A stretch of 64,000 nucleotides of DNA from Amyelois transitella (GCF_032362555.1 NC_083536.1:6820001-6884000), one strand, 5' to 3'. Counted from the first letter of the stretch, positions 32,674 to 44,415 are shown. Notes: generated from the letters alone by a model not told the origin. Translations and numbers: made by a program.

Positions 32674-33351
32674 ATGTCTTTCACTGTGTCAATAACAGGC
32701 AGAGGAGAATTTTTAACAACTAACTGTTCCCCTACATTACAACTGAATGGAGAGTACGAATGTGGGCTTTTGTATTTTTCTACATTTAATTCTATACCTA
32801 ACATAGACGCAAAAAATAACAAATTTTACTATGGAAAAGATGAAGTTATTGAAATTCCTGAAGGATCGTATGAGTTTCAAGATATTTGTGATTATCTGAA
32901 AAGTAATATAAAGAATGCAGCGTTGAAATTGAGTTGTAATAATAATACGTTAAAAACAAGAATTTTTTGTTCCAAAGATTACACTTTAATAAAAATAATT
33001 CAATCGGAAAAATATTAGGATTTAATAGAGAATCAATCAAAGCTAATATACTTAAGTGCAGAATCTCAGCATCCTGTCAGCATTTTAGCTACAACTATCG
33101 TACGCATCGAATGTGATGTTATCAGCGGATCATTTGTAAACGGAAAAGCAAGCCATATTATTTATGAATTTGTGCCTAACGTACCCCCTGGTTACAGAAT
33201 TATTGAAATACCTAAGAATTTAATTTACTTTCCTGTCAATCAGAGCTCAATAAATTCACTCAATATAAGGTTGTTAGACGCAGAAAACAAGCAAATTAAC
33301 TTACGCGGTGAAGAAGTACAGTTGTATTTGCACTTTAAACCAAAATGTTAA
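32674..33351 (+). pseudogene. candidate minor capsid (penton-like) protein with internal stop, left copy
   Basis: From ATG 32674 the frame is open for 114 codons, meets TAG at 33016-33018, then stays open in the same frame to TAA 33349-33351, a 225-codon span. Around the stop a stretch of some 20 codons looks more protein-like in the neighbouring frame, so two compensating indels are as likely as a nonsense change. The second half has a Pro/Gly-rich NVPPGYRIIE segment and ends in an RGEE…LHF beta-strand-like tail. I recall such features in the small capsid protein of invertebrate Polinton/adintovirus-type elements. It lies first in a tight gene array and overlaps the next ORF by 7 bases. Same defect in the mirror copy. 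Confidence 0.55.
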
Positions 33352-33491
33352 ATTTTCATAAAAACACCTTCACTCCTATAAAAAGACTCAGTCCTAAAGG
33401 ATCACCTCACAAAGAAACATCGCTGCGAATTAAAAAAAAACTAACAAAGAAAAATAATGACTTTTTAAGGCTACTAGGTTTGTTAATATGA
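33345..33491 (+). CDS. small basic protein of the capsid array (48 aa), left copy
   Basis: ATG 33345 overlaps the end of the preceding gene by 7 bases and the TGA at 33489-33491 overlaps the next ATG (ATGA). 48 residues, about a third Lys/Arg/His (PIKRLSPKGSPHKE, RIKKKLTKKNN), with a hydrophobic end LLGLLI. No stop or frameshift in either copy. Small basic proteins beside capsid genes often condense DNA or aid packaging; that role is inference. Confidence 0.55.
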   Translation: MLNFHKNTFTPIKRLSPKGSPHKETSLRIKKKLTKKNNDFLRLLGLLI

Positions 33492-34696
33492 ACATTTTAA
33501 ATATATGCCAACCAGCGTCTTACGACAATAGCATAGAAAGTTTTGAATATCATTCGTATAAGCCTTATGTATCAAGTTTTAACAAAAATGATGAAATACG
33601 GATACCGATTAATCAACAAGACTTGTATGTGTTGCCTGCACTCAGCTGTTTGTATATTGAGGGCAGAGTCGATGTGTATAAACAAAATAACGCTAGCAAA
33701 GAAAAAGTACCGAGTGTGCATTTCGTAAACAACCCTGTACTATTTCTATTTCAAGATATAAGATATGAACTAAATGGGATAGAAATAGATAAGGTTAAAA
33801 ATGCAGGTATTACCACAACAATTAAATCTTATCTATCATTGAATGAAAATGAATCCAAAAGCGCAAAAGTTTGGGGTTGGTCTCCTTCAGGCATTACCAC
33901 CGATGGAGGATTTTCTGTGTATATACCGTTAAATAAAATATTAGGTTTTGCAGAAGATTATGAAAAAATCATAATGAACTGTAAACATGAATTAGTACTA
34001 TTGAGAAGTAATACAAATCTCAATTCCTTATTACTAAGTTCTGGAGAAATTGTCGAAGATATAATTATAAATAAAATAGTTTGGCGAGTTCCTCATGTTC
34101 GAGTGTCGGACCGTGAAAGAATCAATTTACTTAAACATTTAGAAAAAGATCGAGCGATAACCTTAGCGTTTCGTAACTGGGATTTGTATGAGTACCCATT
34201 GTTACCCAAAACCAGGAAAAATACTTGGTCCATTAAAACTTCATCACAGTTGGAGAAACCAAGATTTGTTATTATTGCTTTACAAACAAACCGTAAAAGT
34301 AATGCAACAATGTCGATGGCAGAGTTCGACCATTGTCATATTCGAGACGTAAGAGTATTTCTAAATTCTTCATATTATCCGTATGAAGGTTTAAATATTA
34401 GTTTCTCAGACAACAGATATTCATTAATATATGAACAATACGCAAGATTTCATCAGTCTTATCATAGTCGCCGAGCGGAACCGTTGATGGGATTAAAAGA
34501 ATTTAGAGACATAGCTCCGTTATTTGTTATAGACTGTTCACGACAGCATGAAATGTTAAAGGGATCAATTAATGTGAGAGTTGAATTCGAATCTGACCAA
34601 GACATACCCGATCAAACGGCTGCATATTGTCTGATACTGAACGATTGCATATTTGAATACAAGCCATTGAGCAATATTGTAAAGAAGTTATCATGA
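33488..34696 (+). CDS. candidate major capsid protein (402 aa), left copy
   Basis: An intact intronless frame from ATG 33488 to TGA 34694-34696, overlapping both neighbours by ATGA. Predominantly beta-type sequence. Landmarks are YELNGIEIDKVKNAG (residues about 97-111), IVWRVPHVRVSDRERINLL (about 197), NTWSIKTSSQLEKPRFVI in the middle, and AYCLILNDCIFEY near the end. From memory this family recurs in insect and cnidarian mobile elements and is considered a jelly-roll major capsid protein of Polinton/adintovirus-like elements. At 402 residues it is shorter than typical Polinton capsids. It has no enzyme motif, so the call rests on resemblance and context. Differs from the right copy by Asn/Asp at codon 362 (A34571G). 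Confidence 0.6.
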   Translation: MNILNICQPASYDNSIESFEYHSYKPYVSSFNKNDEIRIPINQQDLYVLPALSCLYIEGRVDVYKQNNASKEKVPSVHFVNNPVLFLFQDIRYELNGIEIDKVKNAGITTTIKSYLSLNENESKSAKVWGWSPSGITTDGGFSVYIPLNKILGFAEDYEKIIMNCKHELVLLRSNTNLNSLLLSSGEIVEDIIINKIVWRVPHVRVSDRERINLLKHLEKDRAITLAFRNWDLYEYPLLPKTRKNTWSIKTSSQLEKPRFVIIALQTNRKSNATMSMAEFDHCHIRDVRVFLNSSYYPYEGLNISFSDNRYSLIYEQYARFHQSYHSRRAEPLMGLKEFRDIAPLFVIDCSRQHEMLKGSINVRVEFESDQDIPDQTAAYCLILNDCIFEYKPLSNIVKKLS

Positions 34697-35199
34697 ATGC
34701 TAATACAATAATCATAGATTTACAAGGGTTTAAGGATTTGAAAAATAATTTTATTGTTAAGGAATTTTCGATTGCAACTATGGAATACACACAAACTTTC
34801 TTGGTTAAAGCACCTTATTCTTTTAAAACTCTTTCTGATGAAGAAAAAAAGCGAGTTCGATGGTTAGAAAATAATCGAGGACTACATTGGTATGAAGGGT
34901 TTATCGATAATCGAGAATTCCGGCGAGTTATAATTCCATATTTAAAAAGTAAAAATGTCTTAGTTAAAGGAAATGAGAAGATTGTATGGATTCAAGAGTT
35001 ATGCAACGATTGTGAAATTATAGAACTGGGTGAAAAGGGTTGTCCTAAATTACTTAAATTATATGAGGATTATTGTGAGGAGAATAATCAGGTGTTAAAT
35101 TGTGTTCATCATAAAAAAACGTGTGCTTTGAGAAATGCACTCTGTTTAAAAAAGTGGTGTCAAGACAATTTTGTGTTTAATTCTTTATTTCAATTATAA
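34693..35199 (+). CDS. exonuclease-like accessory protein (168 aa), left copy
   Basis: ATG 34693 overlaps the capsid stop (ATGA). Intact to 35199. The N-terminus IIIDLQGFKD resembles motif I of DnaQ/RNase-H-fold exonucleases, but with Gln where Glu is normal. The C-terminus has a Cys/His-rich patch (CVHHKKTCALRNALC, then KKWC). I have a memory of related proteins linked with insect mobile elements. Activity is doubtful. Convergent with geneB, 200 bases downstream. Confidence 0.45.
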   Translation: MNANTIIIDLQGFKDLKNNFIVKEFSIATMEYTQTFLVKAPYSFKTLSDEEKKRVRWLENNRGLHWYEGFIDNREFRRVIIPYLKSKNVLVKGNEKIVWIQELCNDCEIIELGEKGCPKLLKLYEDYCEENNQVLNCVHHKKTCALRNALCLKKWCQDNFVFNSLFQL

Positions 35200-35399
35200 T
35201 AACATTTTTAGAATAATAAAAATATTTACTGTAAAAAATATACTGTGTTCTTATTATTATTATTTAGGTTATGGTTCCTAATTAAACTATAAAATAAAGG
35301 CACATATCTTTTAAATTTTACGTTTATTGATACTAGGCAAATAACACAAATCTGTAAAAAAATAACACAATGACATAAAAACTGATAAAGGAAATTACA

Positions 35400-35843
35400 T
35401 TAATTGTACAAACATTTTAATATATAATTTTTAAACCAATTAGTATAACTATAGTTACAATTTTTTTTAATATTTCTAATATTTTTTTCAGTCTGGTCCA
35501 TAATTTCATCACCAACATCTTTTACCACATATTGAGAGCTCAATAAGACCCTATCGTCCTGAAGACAGTCACTTATTAATTGATTACACTCTAAGTCAAG
35601 CACTTAAATCTTGATCAGTCTAAGACCTTTGTGGGGAGCACTTTTTATCACAAACGATTGATTAGGAACATGTGATTTGACAATCTTTTTGGAAAAATCT
35701 ACCTTATTGCGACCCCCCTTTAACTTCATTTTCCGTTTATGAGTACTTAATTTTGATTGTTCGGTGGGACGACTCTGTATCTTGAAAAGTTCTTCGGAGA
35801 ATCCAAACGAATCTCGAAGACATTGAAATGACTCTGGTATTAA
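35400..35843 (-). pseudogene. geneB, 3' part, left copy
   Basis: On - it reads LIPESFQCLRDSFGFSEELF, then a basic stretch (KRKMKLKGGRNKVDFSKKIV), then TAA at 35604-35606, and continues in the same frame (LDLECNQLISDCL…) to 35400. The motif matches the one in the 5' part at 31198-31358. Mariner M1' at 35846 cuts it off from its start. The in-frame stop is shared with the other copy. Confidence 0.5.
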
Positions 35844-35845
35844 TA

Positions 35846-37169
35846 CTACTCTGTCAAGAAAGTAGCAGGAAAAGATCAATAATACACAAACTGTTTGTTA
35901 TTCATCCAAATTTATTTTATCACCTTCAAAATATGCTCCTTTAGAAACGATACACTTACGCCAACGAATAATCCAATCATCAAAACATTTTTTAAACGCT
36001 GTTTCCGGAATTGAGGTCAGTTCTCGCCGCGAATTCTCTTTTATGTCTTCTACCGATTGAAAACGGGTGCCACGAAGTGGTAATTTGAGTTTAGGAAAAA
36101 GAAAAAAGTCGGCTGGAGCCATATCTGGTGAATATGGTGGTTGCTCGATGGTATTTGTTGAGTGTTTGGTTAAAAATTCGTTTACAATGATGGCCTTGTG
36201 CGAAGGTGCATTATCATGGTGCAAAATCCAAGAATTTTCTTTCCACAAATCTGGCCTTTTTCGTCGGATTTGCTCTCTTAAACGCCGCATAACACTCAAA
36301 TAATATTCCTTATTTACCGTTTGACCTTCCGGCAAGAATTCCGAGTGCACAACACCGCGATAGTCAAAGAAAACAGTCAACATGACTTTGACTTTTGAAC
36401 GACTTTGGCGTGGTTTTTTCGGTTTCGGTTCAGTTGGAAGGCGCCACTCCGAAGCTTGTTGACTAGTTTGCATGTCAAACTCGTAAACCCACGTCTCGTC
36501 ACCAGTAACAATGCGTTTCATGAATGTTGGGTCGGAATTGACTCGTTCTAGCATGTCCTCAGCGACTCTCATGCGATTGAGTTTTTGAAAAAAATTCAGG
36601 TCTTTTGGGACTAGCCGAGCGGCAACATGTTTCATACCCAAATTATTAGTTAAAATGGTACCGATCGACTCGTGAGATACAGAAAGTTCGGTGGCTATCT
36701 CTCTCAAAGTTGAATGAGGATTTTCAGTCACTATTTCCTTCACTTTTGCGATGTTAACTTCAGTTGCAGACGTTGATGGCCTACCAGAGCGAGGCAAATC
36801 TTCCATCACATCTCGACCGCTTTTGAACGCTTTGTACCACTCATAAGCACGAGTTTTTGATAAAGTCGATTCACCGTAAGCCTTCTGTAACATTTTCAGT
36901 GACTCCGAACACGATATTCCATTGGCAATGCAAAATTTAAGACAAACTCTTTGTTCGATGTTTTTTTTATCCATTATGAAATTAGCAATACACACTAGAT
37001 ATGATATAACTAAAATAGCACTGTATTTAATGTAAACAACAGATGCAACTCAAACTCCGCGCCAAAATGGAAAACAGTTGTGCCAATCTAACAACAACAA
37101 AAAAAAACAAAAATTTGAATTTGGAACCATAAATAAATAATCCATTCCCGATACTTTTCTGACTGAATG
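35846..37169 (-). mobile_element. mariner M1' (recombinant)
   Basis: 1324 bp. The left flank is geneB (TTAATA), the right flank is D-adjacent sequence (TATGTACTAG), two sites that are not neighbours in the uninterrupted sequence. 35846 to about 36215 carries M2'-type variants (CTACTCTG end, HHDN). From about 36660 onward it carries M1-type variants (SIGTIL, KFCIANG, MDKKN). It is therefore a crossover product. Confidence 0.88.
35898..36974 (-). CDS. mariner M1' transposase (intact, DD34D)
   Basis: 358 residues from ATG 36974. A complete frame with all three catalytic Asp present (TGDETW, HHDNAPSH, APADFF). Hybrid of the dead M1 (N-terminal half) and the intact M2' (C-terminal half), so recombination has restored the catalytic Asp. 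Confidence 0.9.
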   Translation of the reverse strand: MDKKNIEQRVCLKFCIANGISCSESLKMLQKAYGESTLSKTRAYEWYKAFKSGRDVMEDLPRSGRPSTSATEVNIAKVKEIVTENPHSTLREIATELSVSHESIGTILTNNLGMKHVAARLVPKDLNFFQKLNRMRVAEDMLERVNSDPTFMKRIVTGDETWVYEFDMQTSQQASEWRLPTEPKPKKPRQSRSKVKVMLTVFFDYRGVVHSEFLPEGQTVNKEYYLSVMRRLREQIRRKRPDLWKENSWILHHDNAPSHKAIIVNEFLTKHSTNTIEQPPYSPDMAPADFFLFPKLKLPLRGTRFQSVEDIKENSRRELTSIPETAFKKCFDDWIIRWRKCIVSKGAYFEGDKINLDE

Positions 37170-37551
37170 TATGTACTAGAATTTGGGCTATATTCCAGCT
37201 TTCTTATGGTTACGTACTAGTGTTAGTTAAGTCTATGTAATCAATATTATTATTAGAGAATAACATGAATCCCTATTGAAACTTGTAGATGTAATTGGAC
37301 AACCGCTGCCTACTTAAGGATTTCATAGGTATGTATGTAACACAGAATATCAATACCATACTTTGAGTTTGTAAGTAAATTAAGTGTGTAGTCGTCCTAA
37401 TAACAATATGCAGACATGTAAATGCAATATAATAAAAATTATGTCTAAGCATTAGCGGATGTGCTTTGTAGAATGACGATGATCGAATATCAAAGTAAGT
37501 TTTGTAACAAAATACATAATTTGTTTATATCGATCTCTCATCCGCCGTGTG

Positions 37552-37708
37552 GTTCCTGGCACCAATGAAAAATATGCCCTCTCCATCTCTTTCCCATGGA
37601 TGTCGCAAGAGGCGAGTAAGAAATAGGCTTCAGCGTGGTCTGTCAGCCTTTCAAGGTTGTTGGCTCTGTCTACCCCGTCAGGGATGTAGACGTGATTATA
37701 TGGATGGA
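37552..37708 (+). mobile_element. SINE copy S2 in B'
   Basis: Duplicate of 23792-23948. Confidence 0.72.
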
Positions 37709-38226
37709 TGGACTATTTCTCATTAGAGCGTGTTCCTGGTTGCATCCTCAAGGGTATGGCTTGGGAGCCCGGGGTCCGCTACATTTTGTTTATACCAATA
37801 TTAAATGTTTCTCAAAGCTTTCAACGCATACATTTTACATTAAAACCTTATTCATGAATTTCTTCATTTTAATCTAAATGTCTCCATCGTTCTCATAAAT
37901 TATATAATCTATATTTTGAAAAAATTGTGGGCTCTGTCTACCCCAAAAGAGATATGGGCGTGATTATACATAATAGGGAAGATGCAAATATGATATTTAT
38001 GAAAATTTTACGTATAAAATGTTAAAAAAATATAAAAGAAGGACTTCTTCAACGTTTTAAATTATGTTGATTTTGAGCAATTATTACGAATTCAAATTAC
38101 GTTAAACGAAACGCATTTCAAAATACCAATCAGCGTTCAGTGACGTCACTCGTGCTGTGTCAACTTTTAGAAGTTAACTTTGCGATTAATAGGCAGCAGT
38201 GCTTATTATTTACGTTTTTAATAAAA

Positions 38227-39903
38227 ATGGAAGTTAGATTTAATAAAACAGACTCCAAAAATTTACCAAAAAAAATTTTTTGTCGTGAGTCCAGAGTTTT
38301 CAAGTGTAGAAATGAAAGGCACTCAATTAGTACAGTATGCATGAATGTTTTTAAACGTTGTTTGCATTTTATTCAGCAATTTCTAAACATAGCAGTTATA
38401 TTTTAGCTCAACGAGATAATCTTACGGCGATAACGCAATCGGTTATGTGCAAATTAAAACCGATGGAGAATTATGTACAGTGAAAAGTCGAGTTACTCCA
38501 GAGAACAAAGTACGAAAAGAAGGTTATCGTGTTACAGCTGTAATAAATGAAGCACAAAGCTTAGTTCTGTCCTGCCAATGTGAAGATTGTGCAGCTTCTG
38601 CAGGTAAAGTATTACGATATTAATGAATAATTAAACTGTTCAAAAAGAAGATTATTGTAAATGCTATGAGGTATGGATTGTCATGACTAAAACTTTATCA
38701 TATACAGGTGGGTGCAAGCATGCTGCTGCACTATTGCTATGGTTGCACAGAAGGTCTGTGCAGCCTCCAATTACGTCCGTCACATGCTATTGGAAGAAGT
38801 CGAAATTATCTACATGTGCTTCTGGAAAATCTTTCATAAAAGCCAAAGAAATGGGTCAAGTTTCAGTCAATCACAGTTTCTCTCAAGTAAGCAGCTTTTT
38901 TATTTAAAGAGATTGAAAAGAAGTTAAATGTGTGTTACAATAATAACTGCATATTTTTAGGTGGATATTTTAAAAGAATTTGTAGATGCTGTCAATAAAA
39001 AAGATTGTCGGGGAAGTATTCTCCGCTACTTTCAAGAAGACAAGCATTCATAAGGTGTGTTCAAGCTTGATTGGAAAGTTGGACTCGCCAGAATCATTTC
39101 TTGAAGCATTATCAAAGCAAATGACCACTGATAATATAAATATGGTATTTTCCACCACCAAACATCAAAGTGATTCACCAATGTGGTTTGAGTTGAGGTA
39201 AGTAGTAAGACTTCTAGCTTAGTTTTGTTTATTGTATTTATAACTAAAATACCATGAATAAAAAAAATATTTTGACTAAATAAACTCATTATCATACTCA
39301 CATAACATAAACTTGATTGGCATATTAGCTGTATATAAGTTTATTTTTCTATTTTACAGGTACGGCAGAATTACTGGCTCAACTCTTTATGAAGCCGCTC
39401 ACTGTAGAACTATAAATGGTTCCCTTCTGAACGCAATTATGGGAGAACATACAAAATTTACTTCCATTGCGATGAGTAGAGGGAAAATACTAGAAAAAAA
39501 AGTTATCAAAGTAGTAAGCAAGAAAGAAAAGGTAAGTTCGGTGGTTTTTGTTTGTTTGAATATTTTGAATAAAAGAAATTTGTAATGTTTGGTTCAAGGC
39601 TTTTGTAGTACATAATTAATATTTTTGTTTCTGCAATTCAGATTGAAATTGAAGAAGCTGGACTACTTCTTAATGCCGAGTATCCTATTTTTGGAGCAAC
39701 ACCTGACGGGCTTACTGAAAATTATACAGTAGAAGTCAAATTTCCTTCAACCGAATCTGCCATACTTTCCTATGTGAAAGAATAAAATAACACCAAAATG
39801 TTGTGTGCCATATGATAACAGCATTGTATCTGTAATGAATACTGCAAAGAAATTCTGGATAGATGCTGTATTTCCGAAATTAAAAGATATATATAATATA
39901 TAA
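38227..39903 (+). pseudogene. SWIM/YqaJ recombinase pseudogene, copy in B'
   Basis: Same exons, SWIM motif, PD-(D/E)XK motif and breaks as 24467-26143, shifted by 13760. The CRE-like palindrome lies at 38139-38150. Confidence 0.72.
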
Positions 39904-41448
39904 GCACATTTTTTTGTTTTTCAAATATTTCATAAATTTATTAAATAAAACTATGCTTCGAAAATATTGTTTTTTATTCAATTTTAATTAAAGGTGATTC
40001 ACAAGTGGACAACAAATGATTATACTATAGTCTAATTGGGGTATTAGAAAATGATCTACACAGGCATTTGGAAACTTTGTTGAAGTAGATGGACACATGC
40101 ACAAAACATGAGTCAACACGACTTTTTATTCGATTTTTTTCGGTATTATTGTGATCACTTGATGTGTATGGATATTCCATTTTAAATTATTACAAAAAAC
40201 TTAGTGGAAAGCTTCGATCAACTATAAACAACTAGATAAACAGTTCCGAGCAAAATAAAACAAAATATCGTCCTCACCTCAATGCGTAATTATTATTACG
40301 CATATTACTTCGACTATTTGACAAAGTCCTATGTCCAAAAACAAGTGTATTGAAAATTGAACCTTAAATGTTTTATAATAAGGCACGCAATCCTTAATAA
40401 ACGTAGTTTGGTGTGACATGGTATTAACTCAATGTTTCATTTAGAACAAAGAGGCTAGTGGAGTGGCTTTGTTATTTTAAAATGTTTACCTTCACACACT
40501 TTAACATTTTGATACGAAATGCGTTGCAATAAAAATTATCTATTGGATGTTAGAAGGAGTTTGTTTGGGTGTATGAGTGTTTGAATGTCTGTGATTATGT
40601 GTCGATTTGGATGTAAGTAGTTTATTTTTTACTTTAAATGTAGTTCTTATGTTTTTTGTCGACTTCTGTGGCCTAATGATCATCTTGCCTGACTGCCAAG
40701 TCGGAGGTCTCGGGTTCGATCCCGATTAAAAAACTCTTCACCTCGGTATCTCGCTAAAATAGAAATCCATTCATTCCTTATTATGGCGTTCTGCGGAAAA
40801 CTGAAATACACGTAAATTGTGTGTTATTCTGTAAGGTTTTACTTGCGACTTCGTTGGCATGTGATTAGAATTTACTAGATAGTCGTGTAATTGATGTTGT
40901 ATCACCCCCTTAACAAATTTTACTTAATCGTTTTAACAGGTACCATTTTCAGATAACATTTCATATTTCCATTCACCTCATTAAATAATTAATCAACCGA
41001 ACTAGTATCAAAATAAAAAATCATAAAAAATAAAACAAAGCGACAACTTTATGTTCCTAGGCGAGCATCATGAAGCGCGGCGACAAAACTATATTTGTTT
41101 CGTTTACTCTTTTATATTTGTTGACCGCAAGAAAGAGATAGGCGCGGATAGTGCTAAATGCCGAGTACCGTTAAGTTTTAAATATTTAATAAAATGATTT
41201 GATAGAAAATCAACAGCTAACTTATACTATTAAGTGCGATTACTTTAAAACTGAATTGTACTTAAATGAAATAGGAAACGCTATCCTTTTTGAGCGCAAT
41301 TCTTGGACAATTTTTACACTTTTTAACAGAGCACTTTGTTATTGTGCGACGTTGTCACTCGTGGACGGACGAAACGAGACTAGCCGAGAACTTTACTCAC
41401 TTGAGCGTTGAGTAGAGTTTTGCCGCGGACACTTTTTTAGTCATTGCA

Positions 41449-41648
41449 TTCGAATGCAATGATGACCCTCGTGACATAGTGGTTAACAAGTCTGCCCGTA
41501 ACTTGAGGTCTCGGGTTCGATCACAACTGAATTAAGATATACATTTAAGTATCTGGATCTGGGATTTATATATTCTGCTTACATTAGGATTCGATTCTAT
41601 CTTCAAACCAAATGTTGGAGAATTTTAAAAAATAAATTGATAGTTGAC
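41449..41648 (+). repeat. tRNA-like repeat before D2'
   Basis: Duplicate of 27689-27888. The related tRNA-like head is at 40670-40728. Confidence 0.55.
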
Positions 41649-41651
41649 ACT

Positions 41652-42426
41652 AGTAGATGTTTATTGGGAATTCTGGGACACTTTTGTGTCCCAGAATTCC
41701 CAATAAACAAAATTCGATTCATTCTAAACACAAAACATTAGTCGAATGCACTCACCTGACTCCATTATAAAATTGATAAGAATCACCCGCGAGCTCGTGG
41801 AAAGATCACACACCGAACACACTTTTTACACATAACTGTTCACCGGTTGGAAGCACCGTGGTTAGTAAGTTCCTGCGAGCCCTTGGTAAGATCACGCACC
41901 GATAACACTTCCTAATTCCTAACTGATGATCGGTTGAAAGCACCGTGGTAAGTAACTTTCTGCGAGCCCGTGGTAAGATCACGCACCGACCACACTTCCT
42001 AATTCCTAACTGATGATCGGTTGAAAGAACCATGGTAAGTAACTTTCTGCGAGCCCGTGGTAAGATCACGCACCGACCATACTTCCTAATTCCTAACTGA
42101 TGATTGGCTGGAAGAAACCGTGGTAAGTAAACTTCCTGCGAGCCCATGGTAAGATCACGCACCAACCACACTTCCTAATTCCTAACTGATGATTGGCTGG
42201 AAGAAACCGTGGTAAGTAAACTTCCTGCGAGCCCGTGGTAAGATCACGCACCAACCATACTTCCTAATTCCTAACTGATGATTGGCTGGAAGAAACCGTG
42301 GTAAGTAAACTTCCTGCGAGCCCGTGGTAAGATCACGCACCAACCATACTTCCTAAGTTCACTTTGTTTAACAATAATAGCAGAAACTTTAAATTATAAA
42401 TAAACAGACCGACATTATATTATAAT
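41652..42426 (+). repeat. terminal-repeat-like unit D2' (left end of the inferred capsid element)
   Basis: Duplicate of D2 with hairpin 41658-41709 and seven tandem units. In this central segment it faces the inverted D3 copy at 49932-50061, with geneB and the capsid genes between. The arrangement fits an element with inverted terminal repeats. Confidence 0.75.
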
Positions 42427-43022
42427 CTTAATAAATTATCACACACAACACAACATCACAACTTAGTTCTTAGCAACAAAATGGTCTAATGTACGAACGA
42501 GTGAAATACGCAAAGTAAGCAGATACACAGTAATTAAGGGTGTTTACACACTTACTAAGTAAACACTTTTATATCAATTGTAATTTGTTTGAAAGACAAA
42601 ACCACCTTCAGGTATGTACTCATAGGTATATGTACTAGAATTTGGGCTACATTCCAGCTTTCTTATGGTTACGTACTATTGCTATATCAAGCACCGTGTT
42701 AGTTAAGTCTACGTTATCAATATTATTATTAGAGAATAACATGAATCCCTATTGAAACTTGTAGATGTAATTGGACAACCGCTACCTACTTAAGGATTTC
42801 ATAGGTATGTATGTAACACAGAATATCAATACCATACTTTGAGTTTATAAGTAAATTAAGTGTGTAGTCGTCCTAATAACAATATGCAAACATGCAAATG
42901 CAATATAATAAAAATTATGTTTAAGCATTAGCGGATGTGCTTTGTAGAATGACGATGATCGAATATCAAAGTAAGTTTTGTAACAAAATACATAATTTGT
43001 TTATACCGATCTCTCATCCGCC

Positions 43023-43180
43023 GTGTGGTTCCTGGCACCAATGAAAAATAGGACCTCTCCATCTCTTTCCCATGGATGTCACAAGAGGCGAGAAAGAAAT
43101 AGGCTTCAGCGTGGTCTGTCAGCCTTTCAAGGTTGTTGGCTCTGTCTACCCCGTCAGGAATGTAGACGTGATTATATGGA
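43023..43180 (+). mobile_element. SINE copy S3 in B'
   Basis: Duplicate of 29263-29420. Confidence 0.72.
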
Positions 43181-43629
43181 TGGATGGACTATTTCTCATT
43201 AGAGCGTGTTCCTGGTTGCATCCTCAAGGGTATGGCTTGGGAGCCCGGGGTCCGCTACATTTTGTTTATACCAATATTAAATGTTTCTCAAAGCTTTCAA
43301 CGCATACATTTTACATTAAAACCTTATTCATGAATTTCTTCATTTTAATCTAATTAATATTGATTTTGAATGGGGTATGGTAATCATTATAAATCCTATG
43401 TCTCCATCGTTCTCATAAATTATATAATCTATATTTTGAAAAAATTGTGGGCTCTGTCTACCCCAAAAGAGATATGGGCGTGATTATACATAATTATGTA
43501 TGTATATCCTATATAAATCGGTTGAATAGTTTATGCGATAAAAATATTTTCTATTCATAACAAACAATATTATCTTTGATGACTTGCTTTAGGAAAGAAT
43601 TAGGCTAATAAGTTAGAATTCTCTTTGTA

Positions 43630-44050
43630 TATGATGGGCTATCAACTTGCCACTATTTGAATCTCAATTCTATCATAACTTTTACAGTTAAATGTGACCT
43701 ACAGTCTTTTCAAAACTGTTAGCTCTGTCTACCCCTGATTAATGGTTACTAACATAGTTTATCCATTGTCAAAGACAACGACCAGGGTTGAAGACTTTTT
43801 TATGTTCAACCCACAATGTCTCTCCTAATGGATGTCGTAAAAGGCGACTAAGGGATAGGCTTACAAACTTGGGATTCTTTTTTAGGCGATGGGCTAGCAA
43901 CCTGTCACTATTTGAATCTCAATTCTATCATTAAGCCAAATAGTTGAACGTGGCCATTCAGTCTTTTCAAGACTGTTGGCTCTGTCTATCCCGCAAGGGA
44001 TATAGACGTGACCATATGTATGTATGTGTATGTACCTACAATGTCTCATA
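43630..44050 (+). mobile_element. SINE pair S4 in B'
   Basis: Duplicate of 29870-30290. Confidence 0.7.
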
Positions 44051-44198
44051 CAAGAAGAACAACATCCAATGACCTCCCCCTTAATCACCTCTTACAATGC
44101 CTGCAGGCAGATATTGGATGGTGTTATTCTACTCTGTCAGCACCACACGATTCCTGATATAAAATATTATTCTTGTACAGTAAATTATGTAGTCATCA

Positions 44199-44415
44199 TA
44201 TTCGAATGCAATGATGACCCTCGTGACATAGTGGTTAACAAGTCTGACCGTAACTTTTGGTCTCGGGTTCGATCACAACTGAATTAAGATATAATTTTTT
44301 TTTTCACATTTAAGTTTCTGGATTTGGAATTTATATATTCTGCTTACATTATGATTCGATTTTATCTTCAAACCAAATGTTGGAGATAAGTATTTTAAAA
44401 AATAGATTGATAGTT
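44199..44415 (+). repeat. tRNA-like repeat, inner copy in B'
   Basis: Duplicate of 30439-30655. Confidence 0.55.

Noticed and set aside
32674-35199. idea that the four genes are a bacterial operon from contamination
   Set aside because: No ribosome-binding sites, strongly AT-rich insect-like flanks, and both copies embedded between mariner and SINE sequences.
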